Shown here one piece after another: positions 52,753-62,334 of a stretch of 64,000 nucleotides of DNA. The stretch's first letter is position 1. Each line of letters begins with the position of its first letter. This DNA is from JAEUMD01 sp050246945 (lineage in GTDB: Bacteria > Pseudomonadota > Alphaproteobacteria > Rhizobiales > Hyphomicrobiaceae), in NCBI GenBank assembly GCA_050246945.1, contig JBFWVC010000011.1, positions 1 through 64,000 of the forward strand, in the 5' to 3' direction. The position numbers and the translations under genes were made by a program. The notes under the pieces are model-generated. The model saw only the letters and a list, made by a program, of their open reading frames with translations. It did not search any database and was not told the DNA's origin.

Positions 52753-55014
52753 ATGACGACGGCCGATGCCATGTCTGTGATCCCGAAATTCCGGCACATC
52801 GGTCTTTTTCCACGCGCCTGGCGTGCCGCGCTCGGTGGCGCAGCCGGATGCCTTCTTCTCGGACATCCAGATGCGGCGATGTCACAGGTTCCCGCTCCTG
52901 TGGCAAGTCCTTCGCGCGGAACGGGTGTGGCACAACCCGTGGTCTCCCCTCCTCCCCCCGAAGCAATGCCTGACATCGCCACAAAGCGCTTTTCACCCCG
53001 ACCGCCGTCGGATGGCGCCGATGAAGTTGCATATCGTCGTTATGCCGATGAAGTGCTCGCGCCGGTACTGAAGCACCCCGTCTCCGACGACGACTTGACG
53101 AGGGTGAAAGCGGCGTTCGCGAAGATCGGCAAGGGCGGGAACGATGCTGGCGACGCAGCTGCCGGAATAGCCGATCCGGCAGCGCGCAAGCTCGTGGCGT
53201 GGTACGCATTGACCCGCGGCTATGGCACGGCCCGCGAGTACCGGACGTTTCTCGATCAAAATCCGGCCTGGCCACAGCGCTCGCTTCTGACTCAGCGGCT
53301 CGAAGAAGCGCTGTTCAGTCAAGGCGGCGCCGCGCAGGAGATCCGATCCTATTTGTCCAACGGCAAGCCGGAGACGGCGGTCGGCGAAGCGGCCCTTGCA
53401 TCGGCGCATCTTGCAAACGGCGATCGCGAGAGTGCGCGACGGCTCGCAGCCAAGGCGTGGCGCGAGGGCGATATCCCAGCCGCGCTCGAAAGCGCATTCC
53501 TGGCGCGTTTCAAGTCACTTCTGACGAGGGCCGATCACCGCTGGCGCCTCGACCGATACTTGTTGAGCGACCGGCGATGGAAGGCCAGCCGCAACGAGCA
53601 GGCGGCCTACATTCGCCGCATCATTCCTCTCCTGCCGGAGGCAGAGCGGCGCAAGGCCGAGGCGCGTTTGGCCGTCTACCTGCGCTCGTCGTCTGCAGCA
53701 AAACTCATGGCGGCGCTGCCGGCCGACGAGACGGCGGATTGGGGGCTGGCGTTCCAGCGCGCACAGTTGATGCGCCGGCAGAACAAGACCACCGAGGCGG
53801 TCAAGATCCTACTTTCGGCACCGACCAATCCCGCGCAGATCGTCAGCCCCGACGACTGGTGGGACGAGCGGCGCGCCAACGCCTACGAGGCGCTCGACCA
53901 CGACAACTACAAGCTTGCCTACGAGCTGGTGCGCGATGCCGGACCACTGACGGTCAACCCGCTCAAGGAGCAGCGCTTCATGGCGGGCTGGATCGCGATG
54001 CGATACCTCAAGGCATACGAAACGGCTCTCAAACATTTCAGGGCCATGCGCGAGGTGGCGGACGGACCGCTGAGCCGCTCGAAAGGAGATTACTGGATCG
54101 GGCGCGCGCTGGAGGCGCTCGGGCGGAACAAGGAAGCGCGCAGTTCATACGAGCGTGCGACGAGCGAGCGCGATACCTTCCATGCTCTTCTGGCATTACA
54201 GAAGCTCAATCCCGGCAAGCAGCGGATCGAGATTGCCCCGCCACGGCGCGCGAGCGAGGATGAGGCGGCGACGATACGGAAGCTCGATTCGCTTCAGGCT
54301 GCTGTGATTGCGCAGCGCGCCGGCCTCGGACCGGTCATCTTCCGTTCCTTTCTCGCCAACGCGCGGCCTTTGAAATCCAGCGAGGCGTGGTCGGGTCTCG
54401 TGGCGCATCTGGCCGATGCGCTCGGCGACACGCAGATGTCGCTGCGTATCGCCAAATCGGCTATCGCGGAAGGGCACAACCTCATCGTCTATTCCTATCC
54501 GACACGGGCGTTCCCGGCCTACGAGCCGTTGCGTGCGCCGCCCGAACTCGCCTTCCTGCTCGGCATCGCGCGCCAGGAGACCGAGTTCAATACGCAAATC
54601 GTGTCGGGGGCGGGCGCGCGCGGTCTGTTGCAGGTGATGCCGATCACCGCGAACCACGTCTGCCGCGATCACAAGATCAAGTGCGACATCCCGCGCCTGC
54701 TCTCAGACAAGGTCTACAACACGATGATCGGCTCGGCCTATCTCGGTGACCGGATGGCCGAATTCGACGGCAACTATCCGCTGACGCTCGCGGGGTACAA
54801 CGCGGGGCCAGGGCGCGCGCGTCAGTGGATCAAGGCATTTGGCGATCCGCGAAACGCCAATCTCGATGCCGTTGACTGGATAGAACGCATCCCGTTCGAG
54901 GAGACGCGCGAGTATGTCGGCAAGGTGCTTTCCAACATCCAGATCTACCGAGCGCGGATCGGCGATCAGCCGGCGCTACGCCTCGACGACGACCTGTGGC
55001 GCGGTCGGCGCTGA
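52753..55014 (+). CDS. slt: Soluble lytic murein transglycosylase
   Basis: A 753-residue periplasmic enzyme. Signal peptide near the N-terminus (AALGGAAGCLLLGHPDAAMS). Residues about 70-560 form the helical superhelix (U/L domains). The SLT domain is at about 590-720: catalytic Glu in IARQETEFNTQIVSGAGARG, then LLQVMPITANHV and AGYNAGPGRARQWI. It cleaves peptidoglycan to form anhydro-muropeptides. GGAAGG twelve bases before the ATG at 52753 decides the start. It is divergent from dapA. Confidence 0.95.
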   Translation: MTTADAMSVIPKFRHIGLFPRAWRAALGGAAGCLLLGHPDAAMSQVPAPVASPSRGTGVAQPVVSPPPPEAMPDIATKRFSPRPPSDGADEVAYRRYADEVLAPVLKHPVSDDDLTRVKAAFAKIGKGGNDAGDAAAGIADPAARKLVAWYALTRGYGTAREYRTFLDQNPAWPQRSLLTQRLEEALFSQGGAAQEIRSYLSNGKPETAVGEAALASAHLANGDRESARRLAAKAWREGDIPAALESAFLARFKSLLTRADHRWRLDRYLLSDRRWKASRNEQAAYIRRIIPLLPEAERRKAEARLAVYLRSSSAAKLMAALPADETADWGLAFQRAQLMRRQNKTTEAVKILLSAPTNPAQIVSPDDWWDERRANAYEALDHDNYKLAYELVRDAGPLTVNPLKEQRFMAGWIAMRYLKAYETALKHFRAMREVADGPLSRSKGDYWIGRALEALGRNKEARSSYERATSERDTFHALLALQKLNPGKQRIEIAPPRRASEDEAATIRKLDSLQAAVIAQRAGLGPVIFRSFLANARPLKSSEAWSGLVAHLADALGDTQMSLRIAKSAIAEGHNLIVYSYPTRAFPAYEPLRAPPELAFLLGIARQETEFNTQIVSGAGARGLLQVMPITANHVCRDHKIKCDIPRLLSDKVYNTMIGSAYLGDRMAEFDGNYPLTLAGYNAGPGRARQWIKAFGDPRNANLDAVDWIERIPFEETREYVGKVLSNIQIYRARIGDQPALRLDDDLWRGRR

Positions 55015-55052
55015 GTTCAGGTTTCCGGCTGTGCAATTTTCGTGTATCCGAC

Positions 55053-55203
55053 GGGCGAACCGCTGCGCACTTCGGCTAAACATGCTTGGGTAACGTGCGC
55101 ATGTTTTTCACGCCGAACCGCTGCGCACTTCGGCTAAACATGCTTGGGTAACGTGCGCATGTTTTTCACGCCGAACCGCTGCGCACTTCGGCTAAACATG
55201 CTG
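55053..55203. repeat. Tandem 58-bp repeat, family A
   Basis: Unit CGAACCGCTGCGCACTTCGG to GCATGTTTTTCACGC, with CGAACCG at 55056, 55114 and 55172: exactly 58 bp apart, about 2.5 copies. Right after the lytic transglycosylase. Same 58-bp period as the unrelated family C tandem. Confidence 0.92.
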
Positions 55204-55327
55204 TGGTGTCGAGGTCGCGATGTCCGTTCGCGCTTTGCGGCGGGAGCGCGTAGTGGACTTCGGCACCAATGCACTGGCGTTGCTGCGCGGGAGCAGCGGT
55301 TTTGGCCGGCAGGAGGGAGCGGCGAGC

Positions 55328-56302
55328 ATGCAGGCGGATATTGCCCAGGCGATTGCAGATCGGGCGGAAATGGGTCACGCGGGTAAACATCCGGAGGGGG
55401 GGAGCACAGGCCAGACCTTCGAGGAGATGCGTTTCACCACCCGCGACGGGTTGAGGCTCTACGCGCGACGCTACCGTGCCCGTATGGATTGCAATCGCCG
55501 CCCGGTGCTGTGCCTGGCCGGACTGACGCGCAACAGCCGCGACTTCCATGTGATGGCGACGGTCCTCGCCGGCCATGGCCAAGCGCCACGGGACGTCTAC
55601 ACGCTCGATACCCGCGGGCGCGGTCAATCGGAGCACGACAAGGACTGGCGGAACTACTCGGTTCCCGTGGAGATGCTCGATGCGCTCGATTTCATGACGT
55701 GCTGCGAGCTTGTCGACGTCGCAGTCGTGGGTACGTCGCGCGGCGGGCTCATCGCCATGGTGATGGCGGCGGCGCAACCCTCGGCGATCGGCGCGGTCGT
55801 CCTCAACGACATCGGTCCGGTCATCGAGACAGACGGCCTGCTGCGGATCGCAGGCTACGTGGGCAGAACGCCGGCTCCAATGTCCTGGGAGCACGCTGGC
55901 CAAATCGCACAGGAACTCAACCGGCGCCATTTTCCCAATGTCACCGCGGAAGGCTGGCGCGAGATCGCGCGGCAGTGGTTCAACGAAAAGAACGGCAGGC
56001 CCGTGCCTTCCTACGATCCCAAGCTGAACCGGGCGCTCTCCGTGCTCGAAGGGCCGATGCCTCAGCTGTGGCCGCAATTCGGGGCATTGCGTCGCCTGCC
56101 TGCGATGGTAATTCGCGGCGCCAATTCGGATCTGCTTTCGGCCGAAACGGTCGCGCGGATGTCAGAGCGGCATCCGGCTCTGGTCGCCCACATCGTGCCG
56201 GGCGAAGGGCACGCGCCACTGCTGCACGATGCTCCAACGCTAGAAGCGATCGACGCATTCCTCGTCAGTGCGGACGACACATATCGCCACACGGCAGTCT
56301 GA
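55328..56302 (+). CDS. Alpha/beta hydrolase
   Basis: A 324-residue alpha/beta-hydrolase fold protein. Nucleophile elbow VVGTSRGGLIAMVMAAAQ, oxyanion region PVLCLAGLTRNSRDF, acid residue on IRGANSDLLS and catalytic His in IVPGEGHAPLLHD. No lid or family-specific motif identifies the substrate. GGAGGG stands before the ATG at 55328; a start at 55220 would fall in the tandem repeat side. Its 3' end converges with the H3TH gene. Confidence 0.85.
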   Translation: MQADIAQAIADRAEMGHAGKHPEGGSTGQTFEEMRFTTRDGLRLYARRYRARMDCNRRPVLCLAGLTRNSRDFHVMATVLAGHGQAPRDVYTLDTRGRGQSEHDKDWRNYSVPVEMLDALDFMTCCELVDVAVVGTSRGGLIAMVMAAAQPSAIGAVVLNDIGPVIETDGLLRIAGYVGRTPAPMSWEHAGQIAQELNRRHFPNVTAEGWREIARQWFNEKNGRPVPSYDPKLNRALSVLEGPMPQLWPQFGALRRLPAMVIRGANSDLLSAETVARMSERHPALVAHIVPGEGHAPLLHDAPTLEAIDAFLVSADDTYRHTAV

Positions 56303-56357
56303 AGCTTGTCGCACGGTGCGGCGGTCATGTTCTGCTGCCGTCGCCACTCATGCGTCG

Positions 56358-58376
56358 TCAGGAAACGTCATTGCGGTCGACGCGGCGGGAGAACTCGGTC
56401 TGGCCGCCCGCGCAGAGGATGCGCGCCTGCTCGATCCAGTTCTCGCGCTCGATGCGGCCCCGGAAATCCAGCACCTCGCTGATGTGGGCGATGTCGGCGG
56501 CGGTCCAGTTGGCGATCTGATCGTAGGAGGCGATGCCGAGCGAGTTCAGCTTCTTCTCGATCAGCACGCCGATGCCTCGAATGCGCTTCAAGTCATCCAC
56601 GACATGCGCGGGCCCGCCGAAGCGCTCGCTCCGCAGGGCCTCGGAGCGAACCGAGCGCAGTCCGGCCACTTCCTTGCGCGCAGGTTGTGGCTGAGACTCC
56701 GGCTGATCGTGCCGGGGTTGTGTGGCAGGGGGCGTGCGGTCCTGATTGAGCCGCATCGCATCTGCCAGGCGCGAAGGGCGAGGTGCTCGCTGCTGGGCCG
56801 TTGCCGAGGTCGCCGCAGATGCCGCTGCCGCAGCCATCGCCGCTGCTCCGCCAGCGAGATGAACATTTCCCCCATCGCGCTGGCGCGCAAACAGCGTTGA
56901 GCCTCCACGCGCGAGGATCTGCGCCTGTTCGATCCAGTTCTCGCGGCTGACGCGGCCAGGCTGTTCCATCAGTTCGTCGAAATACTCGACCTCGATGGCG
57001 GTCCAGCCAGCGATCTCCGCATAGCGCGTGACGCCGTTGTCGCGCAGAAGCTGTTCGGCAGCCGGATCGATGCCGCGAATCCTCTGCAGCGAATCCGACG
57101 GGGTGCGCGTCACGACGCCGGCGGGTGCCTCCGGGGCAACCAGCGCCGGCGGCGAAGGAGCGGCAGCTGCTATGGGCTGAGGCTCCGCGGCTTTCGGCTC
57201 GCCGATGTCGGTGATGACCGGGCGCGGGGCGCGCACTGGCGCAAGGTGGCGGCTGCCTGCCGAGGCGGCACGGCCGCGGCTGGCCGATGCGGCTGCCGCC
57301 GCAACGGCAGCAGCGGCCACGGAGGCCATTGCCGATGGTGTGCGAGGTTCGCTTGGCACCGCAGGAACCGTTTGCGCAGCGTGTTCTGCAGCGGTGGCCA
57401 TCGGACCGCGGGACGGCCGTGCGGTGTCGGTCGGGCGGGCGTCGGCGGCCTCGCCACGCAAACGTCTGCGCGCATAGGCTGTGAAACCACCCTTGGCGAG
57501 CATCGAGGCCTGCTCGATCCAGTTCTCGCGTTGCACACGCGCGGGTGCGCCGACTGCATTGTTCACCGCGGCGACATCGCCGTGCCCCCAGCGTGCAATA
57601 TCGGCATATCGCCATACACCCAGACTGTTGAGCGTACGCTCGGCATCGGCATCGATGTCGCGGATGAGTTTGAGGTCCTGACGATCGGCCGGCATCAGCG
57701 GTGGCACGCGCACGTCGGCTGCAACGCTGGCCATGCCACCCGATGCGGCGACCGGTATGGCCGGAGTGGGGGCGGGCGCAACCTCGGTCGGAGGCGTGGG
57801 ACTTTGAAAAGCGCGCTGACGAGCTGCGCGTGCAACGGCGGCGGCGGCCGCGGCCGCCGCGGCTGCAACAGCATCGTCGGTGACTTTCGCCGCTGCCGGT
57901 TCGGGCTCTGGTACGATCGCCGGCGGCTCTGCGTGGCGGGGTGCAGAGGGAGCGTCTGGCTGTGGCTCGGCCAGCGTGCTGCGAGGTTCGACATCGAAAT
58001 GGGCGATCCCGTCCTCGACAAGCGGCTGCACGTCCTGACCAGCCCTGGCAAGAGTCTCATGGCTACCGTCGTCCCGCCCATGCTCGAGACTGCCTACTCC
58101 CGACAAGGCGCGCTCGAAGCGGTTGCGGTCGGACATCGACTCTGGTGCCTCGACGTACTCGATGCGCGGCTGCACGGGTATCGGCTCGGAGCGCGGCACA
58201 TTGAGCGCGCCGGCACTCGCGGCGGCGCCAACGGTGGCAACAGCATCAACACTTGACCGGACCGAGCGCACCTCGGCCGGTTCATGGAATGTGCGGCGCC
58301 ACCAGCAGCCGAGGAACGCGCCAAGAAAGTAGGCCGCGGCCATCAGCAGAAACGCCTGGAACAACAGAAAGGTCAT
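56358..58376 (-). CDS. Membrane-anchored protein with three H3TH (COG3743-type) repeats
   Basis: A 672-residue protein: one N-terminal membrane helix (FLLFQAFLLMAAAYFLGAFL), then long Ala/Pro-rich disordered stretches separated by three similar modules of about 70 residues: LKLIRDIDADAERTLNSLGV, LQRIRGIDPAAEQLLRDNGV and LKRIRGIGVLIEKKLNSLGI, each ending near RENWIEQA. These match the helix-3-turn-helix predicted-nuclease module (COG3743) that also ends some NuoE subunits. Nuclease activity is unproven. AAGGAG before the ATG. It is the last gene of the OmpA operon. Confidence 0.78.
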   Translation of the reverse strand: MTFLLFQAFLLMAAAYFLGAFLGCWWRRTFHEPAEVRSVRSSVDAVATVGAAASAGALNVPRSEPIPVQPRIEYVEAPESMSDRNRFERALSGVGSLEHGRDDGSHETLARAGQDVQPLVEDGIAHFDVEPRSTLAEPQPDAPSAPRHAEPPAIVPEPEPAAAKVTDDAVAAAAAAAAAAVARAARQRAFQSPTPPTEVAPAPTPAIPVAASGGMASVAADVRVPPLMPADRQDLKLIRDIDADAERTLNSLGVWRYADIARWGHGDVAAVNNAVGAPARVQRENWIEQASMLAKGGFTAYARRRLRGEAADARPTDTARPSRGPMATAAEHAAQTVPAVPSEPRTPSAMASVAAAAVAAAAASASRGRAASAGSRHLAPVRAPRPVITDIGEPKAAEPQPIAAAAPSPPALVAPEAPAGVVTRTPSDSLQRIRGIDPAAEQLLRDNGVTRYAEIAGWTAIEVEYFDELMEQPGRVSRENWIEQAQILARGGSTLFARQRDGGNVHLAGGAAAMAAAAASAATSATAQQRAPRPSRLADAMRLNQDRTPPATQPRHDQPESQPQPARKEVAGLRSVRSEALRSERFGGPAHVVDDLKRIRGIGVLIEKKLNSLGIASYDQIANWTAADIAHISEVLDFRGRIERENWIEQARILCAGGQTEFSRRVDRNDVS

Positions 58377-58425
58377 TGGACGGTACTCCTTACCGACGCT
58401 ACGGATTGACGCGGAGAGACTGCGA

Positions 58426-58527
58426 TCAATCCTCGGTACGGCGGCTGCACGTCAGCCAACCCATCGCGATGCCGATGAGAAAGGCCACGACGAGATACCA
58501 GAACAACTTCATGAACAGATAATCCAT
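58426..58527 (-). CDS. 33-residue membrane peptide in the OmpA operon
   Basis: A 33-codon frame reading MDYLFMKLFWYLVVAFLIGI then AMGWLTCSRRTED: one membrane helix and a short basic then acidic tail. GGGAAG seven bases before the ATG. It sits 49 bp after the OmpA-family gene and 49 bp before the H3TH gene, all on the same strand, so it is almost certainly translated as part of that operon. Too short to be called by usual length cut-offs. Confidence 0.7.
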   Translation of the reverse strand: MDYLFMKLFWYLVVAFLIGIAMGWLTCSRRTED

Positions 58528-58576
58528 GGCATGCTTCCCATCGCCGGCGCTGACCGGCCGTTAGTGACGGCCGCGA

Positions 58577-60850
58577 CTACTCGGGTGCGACCGTGAACTC
58601 GATGCGCCGGTTCTTGGCGCGGTTTGCAGGGGTGTCGTTCGGTGCGACGGGCCGCGTCTCACCATAGCCCACGGCAGACAGCCGCTCGGCGCCGACACCA
58701 GCCTTGGCGAGATAGTCGTAGACCGCCTTAGCGCGGCGTTCAGACAGGTTCTTGTTGCGCTCGGGCGTACCTTCGGCATCCGTGTGGCCCTCGATCTCGA
58801 TCTTGGCCTTGGGGCACGCGCGGGCAACCTCGGCGAGCTTGTCGAGCGTCGGCTTGGAGGCGCTGTCGAGATTGGCGCTTGCCCAGTCGAAACGGATCAC
58901 GCCGGTGGTGGCCACCTCGCGCAGCATTCGCTGGCAGACATTGGCCTCCTCGCGGCGCTTGACCTGTTCGGCCTTGGTGCTCGACTGATTCTCCTGCTTG
59001 CGGCGCGCATCCTGCTCCGCGGCGGTCTTAGCCCTGGCAGCCTCCTCGGCGACCTTGCGTTTGGCCTCCTGTTCCGCCCATATCATGGCGTCGGAGCGTA
59101 CCTCGACCGCATCCCGCGCCGTATAGCCCTTGGGGATCCCGCGGGAGAGCTGGTCGCGCACTCCTGTCTGCACGGCCGTATCCTTCGCCTCGCCGCGGAT
59201 CAGCAGGTCTTGAGCCGACAATACCGCTTCGCCCTGGCGCAACATGGCAATGAGCTTCAAGCCGAGCTCGGCCGCCACTGCCCACTTCGTCGAGACGGCA
59301 TTCCTGATCGTCATTCGATCCTGGATCTGCGCATCCGGAAAATAGCGCGTCGCCGCCTGCACGAGCGCGGCGCGGGTGCGGGCATCCAAAACATCGCCCT
59401 CAATGACGACACCCTGACCGCCGTCATGTGACGCGCGCCAGGTCAAGTTGGGCTCTGGCGGCGCGTCGTAGGTAACGTCGACGGACGTCTCGCAAGCGCG
59501 GTTGGCGGCGGTCCGCAGCTCGCCGGCGATGTTGCCGGCCACGGTTTCGCTACGCGTGCTGCCGACAAGCATCAATTTCGTATCGGTTATCGTGAATGCG
59601 CCCTTGTCGAGATCGCCCAGTTTCGACAACCCGGCATTGACGCAGCTGAGCCAGAGCGAGGGTTCTCCAGACGCCAATTGCAACTCATCGCGGATGTCGA
59701 CGGCGGGAAAGCGCTTTCGTGCGGCTGCAAGCAGCTCCGTTCGCGCCTCGTCGCTCGGGACATATCCTGCTACGGTAACCTTGCTTCCCGTGTAGTCGAT
59801 CTTCAAGACGTAAGGAGTGACAGGGGCTGGCGCCGGCTTCGGAAAGGTGATCGCGTCGGAGACCTGAAAACCCTCCGCTGCAGCGCGCAATCCGCCAGCT
59901 GCCGCGCTGGCGCTCGCCTGATCGGGTGCTTGGCCAGCGATACGCAATTTCCGATCGGCGAGTTCGACGACGCCATTCTCGAGGCGCGCCAACTGGTCGA
60001 GCGCCGCTCTTGCGACTGCGGCAAGCTTGTCTGGCGCACCGGCCGCGGTCTCCATGCGATCAACGATGGCGTGACGGGGGAATGTCTTCTTGGCGTGGGC
60101 GAAGATCTGCTCGCGCAGCGCTTCGTCGGACACGTAGCCGCCGAGTTGAATCTGATTTCCCTGGCGCTTCGCCGTCCAGACGAAGGGAGACATGGCGGGT
60201 GGCGTCACTTTCTCTGCGATCAGAGTAATGCCCGAGGGAAGCTTCGTCTTGAGAGCGCTCTTGACGCCCTTGTAGTGCGGAACGTCTTCTGCCTCTCCCT
60301 CGATGCGAAGGCCCGTATCGCTGAGGCTCACTGTGCCGCTGCGGAGCGAGGCCAACTGCTTCATGCCGAAGCCGATGCCGCCCAGCCAGACGTTTTGATC
60401 AGGCACGCCACGCGCAAGTTCTAATCGATCATCTATCGTGAGATTGGGGAAGGCGGCCTTGGCCAGACCTATAATCGTGGTGCGCACTTCGTCGGCAGGG
60501 ACGTAGCCCATCAGTTTCAATCGGTCGCCGCGAAGGCCCGCCGACCATGTATACGGCTCGATCTTCTGCAACAGGCGTGTGCGTTGATCCGAGATGCGTA
60601 CACCCCACACGTCGCGAACCACCGCGAGTGCGCGTTGCGGACCCTCGTCGGAGGTCGCCTGTCCAGTGATGAGACCGTCCCGGCCATCGAACGCGGTCAC
60701 CGCCCATTGCTGGCCCGCCGCCTGGAGCGCAGTCTCGGAGCGCTGGCGCAGATCGTTCTCGATGCGATCATGCTCCCACTGCACCGTCAGAAACGTCAGA
60801 ATCGCGACCGGGATGAGCCCCCACAGCCAGCGCCACGGATTACACCTCAT
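58577..60850 (-). CDS. OmpA-family protein with repeated BON-like domains
   Basis: A 757-residue protein. N-terminal membrane helix (WLWGLIPVAILTFLTVQW), then several BON-like repeats over about 40-550 (for example GYVPADEVRTTIIGLAKAAF and GYVPSDEARTELLAAARKRF), a charged coiled coil (AEQEAKRKVAEEAARAKTAA, about 575-625), and a C-terminal OmpA peptidoglycan-binding domain (KIEIEGHTDAEGTPERNKNL, LSAVGYGETRPVAPNDTPAN). It likely bridges inner membrane and cell wall. GGGGAG ten bases before the ATG at 60850 decides the start. It leads the operon with the 33-aa peptide and the H3TH protein. Confidence 0.88.
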   Translation of the reverse strand: MRCNPWRWLWGLIPVAILTFLTVQWEHDRIENDLRQRSETALQAAGQQWAVTAFDGRDGLITGQATSDEGPQRALAVVRDVWGVRISDQRTRLLQKIEPYTWSAGLRGDRLKLMGYVPADEVRTTIIGLAKAAFPNLTIDDRLELARGVPDQNVWLGGIGFGMKQLASLRSGTVSLSDTGLRIEGEAEDVPHYKGVKSALKTKLPSGITLIAEKVTPPAMSPFVWTAKRQGNQIQLGGYVSDEALREQIFAHAKKTFPRHAIVDRMETAAGAPDKLAAVARAALDQLARLENGVVELADRKLRIAGQAPDQASASAAAGGLRAAAEGFQVSDAITFPKPAPAPVTPYVLKIDYTGSKVTVAGYVPSDEARTELLAAARKRFPAVDIRDELQLASGEPSLWLSCVNAGLSKLGDLDKGAFTITDTKLMLVGSTRSETVAGNIAGELRTAANRACETSVDVTYDAPPEPNLTWRASHDGGQGVVIEGDVLDARTRAALVQAATRYFPDAQIQDRMTIRNAVSTKWAVAAELGLKLIAMLRQGEAVLSAQDLLIRGEAKDTAVQTGVRDQLSRGIPKGYTARDAVEVRSDAMIWAEQEAKRKVAEEAARAKTAAEQDARRKQENQSSTKAEQVKRREEANVCQRMLREVATTGVIRFDWASANLDSASKPTLDKLAEVARACPKAKIEIEGHTDAEGTPERNKNLSERRAKAVYDYLAKAGVGAERLSAVGYGETRPVAPNDTPANRAKNRRIEFTVAPE

Positions 60851-61631
60851 ACTGCTCTTGCTCCCCACAGATCGTACCCGTCGGCCTTACGCGGCGTCAT
60901 CACCGTCATCGACACATTCCCGCACGTCACGCCAACCGCAACGACATCGTCAGCGTCACTGCCAGGTTGCGCACTGTACCCACCCAAGACCGCACTTGTA
61001 CCCGAGGATCCATTCCGCCCGTGTCCAGCAGAACAGTTCACCGGCAACGCGGCTGAACGCATAGCGCTCCTGCACAGTGGAAACTGCCGCACCAGCACCA
61101 CTACACCATCCAAAAACGCGAGCGGCGCGCACCCTCTTGGCTTGCGCTTAGGTGAATTGCTCCGCCGTACCGGAACTTCCCGCAACGGTGTTAGTGGCCG
61201 CTTCGAGATACTCCAATGCAGACAAAAGAACTCGCGCTCGCCGATGCACGATGCCGCCACCCGAGGTATACCAGCTCGACCCCGCGCTCCCCTGCTCGAG
61301 CGTTCAACGCCCGCAATCTGTGCATCAATTGCGAGCCATTCGTGGGCACTATAGACAACCCGAATTCGGTTTCCAACCCGACCCTTCAGCTAATCTGGCG
61401 CTGTAACCCCCTGAACACTTGTGATTTTCCAGAAGCGTTGCAGCATCGCACGTATCGCCAGGAACACAGGACGGCAGCGTTCACCCGGCGCTTCGCCCTC
61501 GGACGAGCGGCAGTTACTCGATGCGACCTCGATGCAGCACCGGGTGCACGCAGGATGCTCGACGCCTTCGTCTCGCCACCGGGAATCGGCTAGGGTCAGG
61601 AATCGCTTCGAGAAAGCTGGAGGCTCGCATC
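60851..61631. other. 781-bp region without a convincing gene
   Basis: Between the divergent OmpA-family gene and the small membrane protein. Open frames here lack ribosome sites and domain sequence; the promoter of the OmpA operon must lie near 60860-61000. Confidence 0.45.
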
Positions 61632-61913
61632 ATGTCCGACCGGACCCAACTTGCGTTCGGGAGTAGCACCTTTTCCGTTACGCGCCTGACCAAGCGCTTG
61701 ATGCAGATGGTGATCTCCTCGGCGCTGACAGCGTTCGCCGCGTTTGTCATCCTGATGTTGAACAATGTTCTGACTGCACGCAGCGGTTTCACGCAGGGCT
61801 TTGATGCTTGGTATGCCTTCATTCGCCGCTCCGACATCCTGGGTACGATCGCCCTGACGGCGATGGTGACGGTGGCGTTCGTCTACTGGCAACGCGACAG
61901 GGAACGCCGCTGA
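61632..61913 (+). CDS. Small two-helix membrane protein, 93 aa
   Basis: A 93-residue protein with two membrane helices (VISSALTAFAAFVILMLNNV and ILGTIALTAMVTVAFVYWQR) and short basic ends, probably both termini inside. GGAGG lies about 12 bases before the ATG at 61632. No known family. It is followed by a strong hairpin at 61981. Confidence 0.65.
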   Translation: MSDRTQLAFGSSTFSVTRLTKRLMQMVISSALTAFAAFVILMLNNVLTARSGFTQGFDAWYAFIRRSDILGTIALTAMVTVAFVYWQRDRERR

Positions 61914-61980
61914 AACGCGCGGGACTGAGCTGCGCCTGTGTCGCGGGGAGCGGCTCGGTTGCGCCGCGCCCGTCATGATG

Positions 61981-62017
61981 CGACGAAGCCCCGGGACTGA
62001 TACCCGGGGCCGCGTCG
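61981..62017. terminator. Strong bidirectional hairpin between convergent genes
   Basis: GCCCCGGG (61988) pairs exactly with CCCGGGGC (62003), and CGACG/CGTCG extend the stem. TTTTT follows about 12 bases after on the plus strand. Likely shared terminator of the genes ending at 61913 and 62050. Confidence 0.65.
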
Positions 62018-62049
62018 GTATTGATGTTTTTCACATATGTTAGCGAGGA

Positions 62050-62334
62050 TTACTGGCAGGACTGCTCCAGCGTCCAGCCGACGACCTTGCACTTTTCGGT
62101 CTCACCGTTCCACTTGCACTCGCGCTTCGGGAAGCGCTTGTATGAGCAGTAATACCCCGGCCAAGCGCGGCCCTCATAGCCGTGCAGCGGGCGGTCCAGG
62201 TCGTACTGCTGTACGAAATATTGCCTGCCGCCACGACCCGCTTCGGCCTCTCCGGAAACCAGCAGCGTTGAGGCGGCGACGCCGAGCATCAGAGCGGTAG
62301 CGGAGATCGACTTGATGAGCTTGTTCGTGGTCAT
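62050..62334 (-). CDS. Small exported four-cysteine protein, 94 aa
   Basis: A 94-residue protein: signal peptide (ISATALMLGVAASTLLVSGE, cut near AEA-GRG), then a basic, aromatic mature part with four cysteines (YYCSYKR, RECKWN, EKCKVV, EQSCQ), so two disulfides are expected in the periplasm. No family recognised. The Shine-Dalgarno AAGGAGG directly before the ATG is the best in this region, which argues for strong translation. Confidence 0.72.
   Translation of the reverse strand: MTTNKLIKSISATALMLGVAASTLLVSGEAEAGRGGRQYFVQQYDLDRPLHGYEGRAWPGYYCSYKRFPKRECKWNGETEKCKVVGWTLEQSCQ

Noticed and set aside
55053..55203. Possible CRISPR array because of regular repeats
   Set aside because: Units are contiguous 58-bp tandem copies without unique spacers, and no cas genes are present.
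61216..61593. 125-codon plus-strand frame upstream of the small membrane protein
   Set aside because: No ribosome site, no recognisable domain, and composition unlike neighbouring genes.
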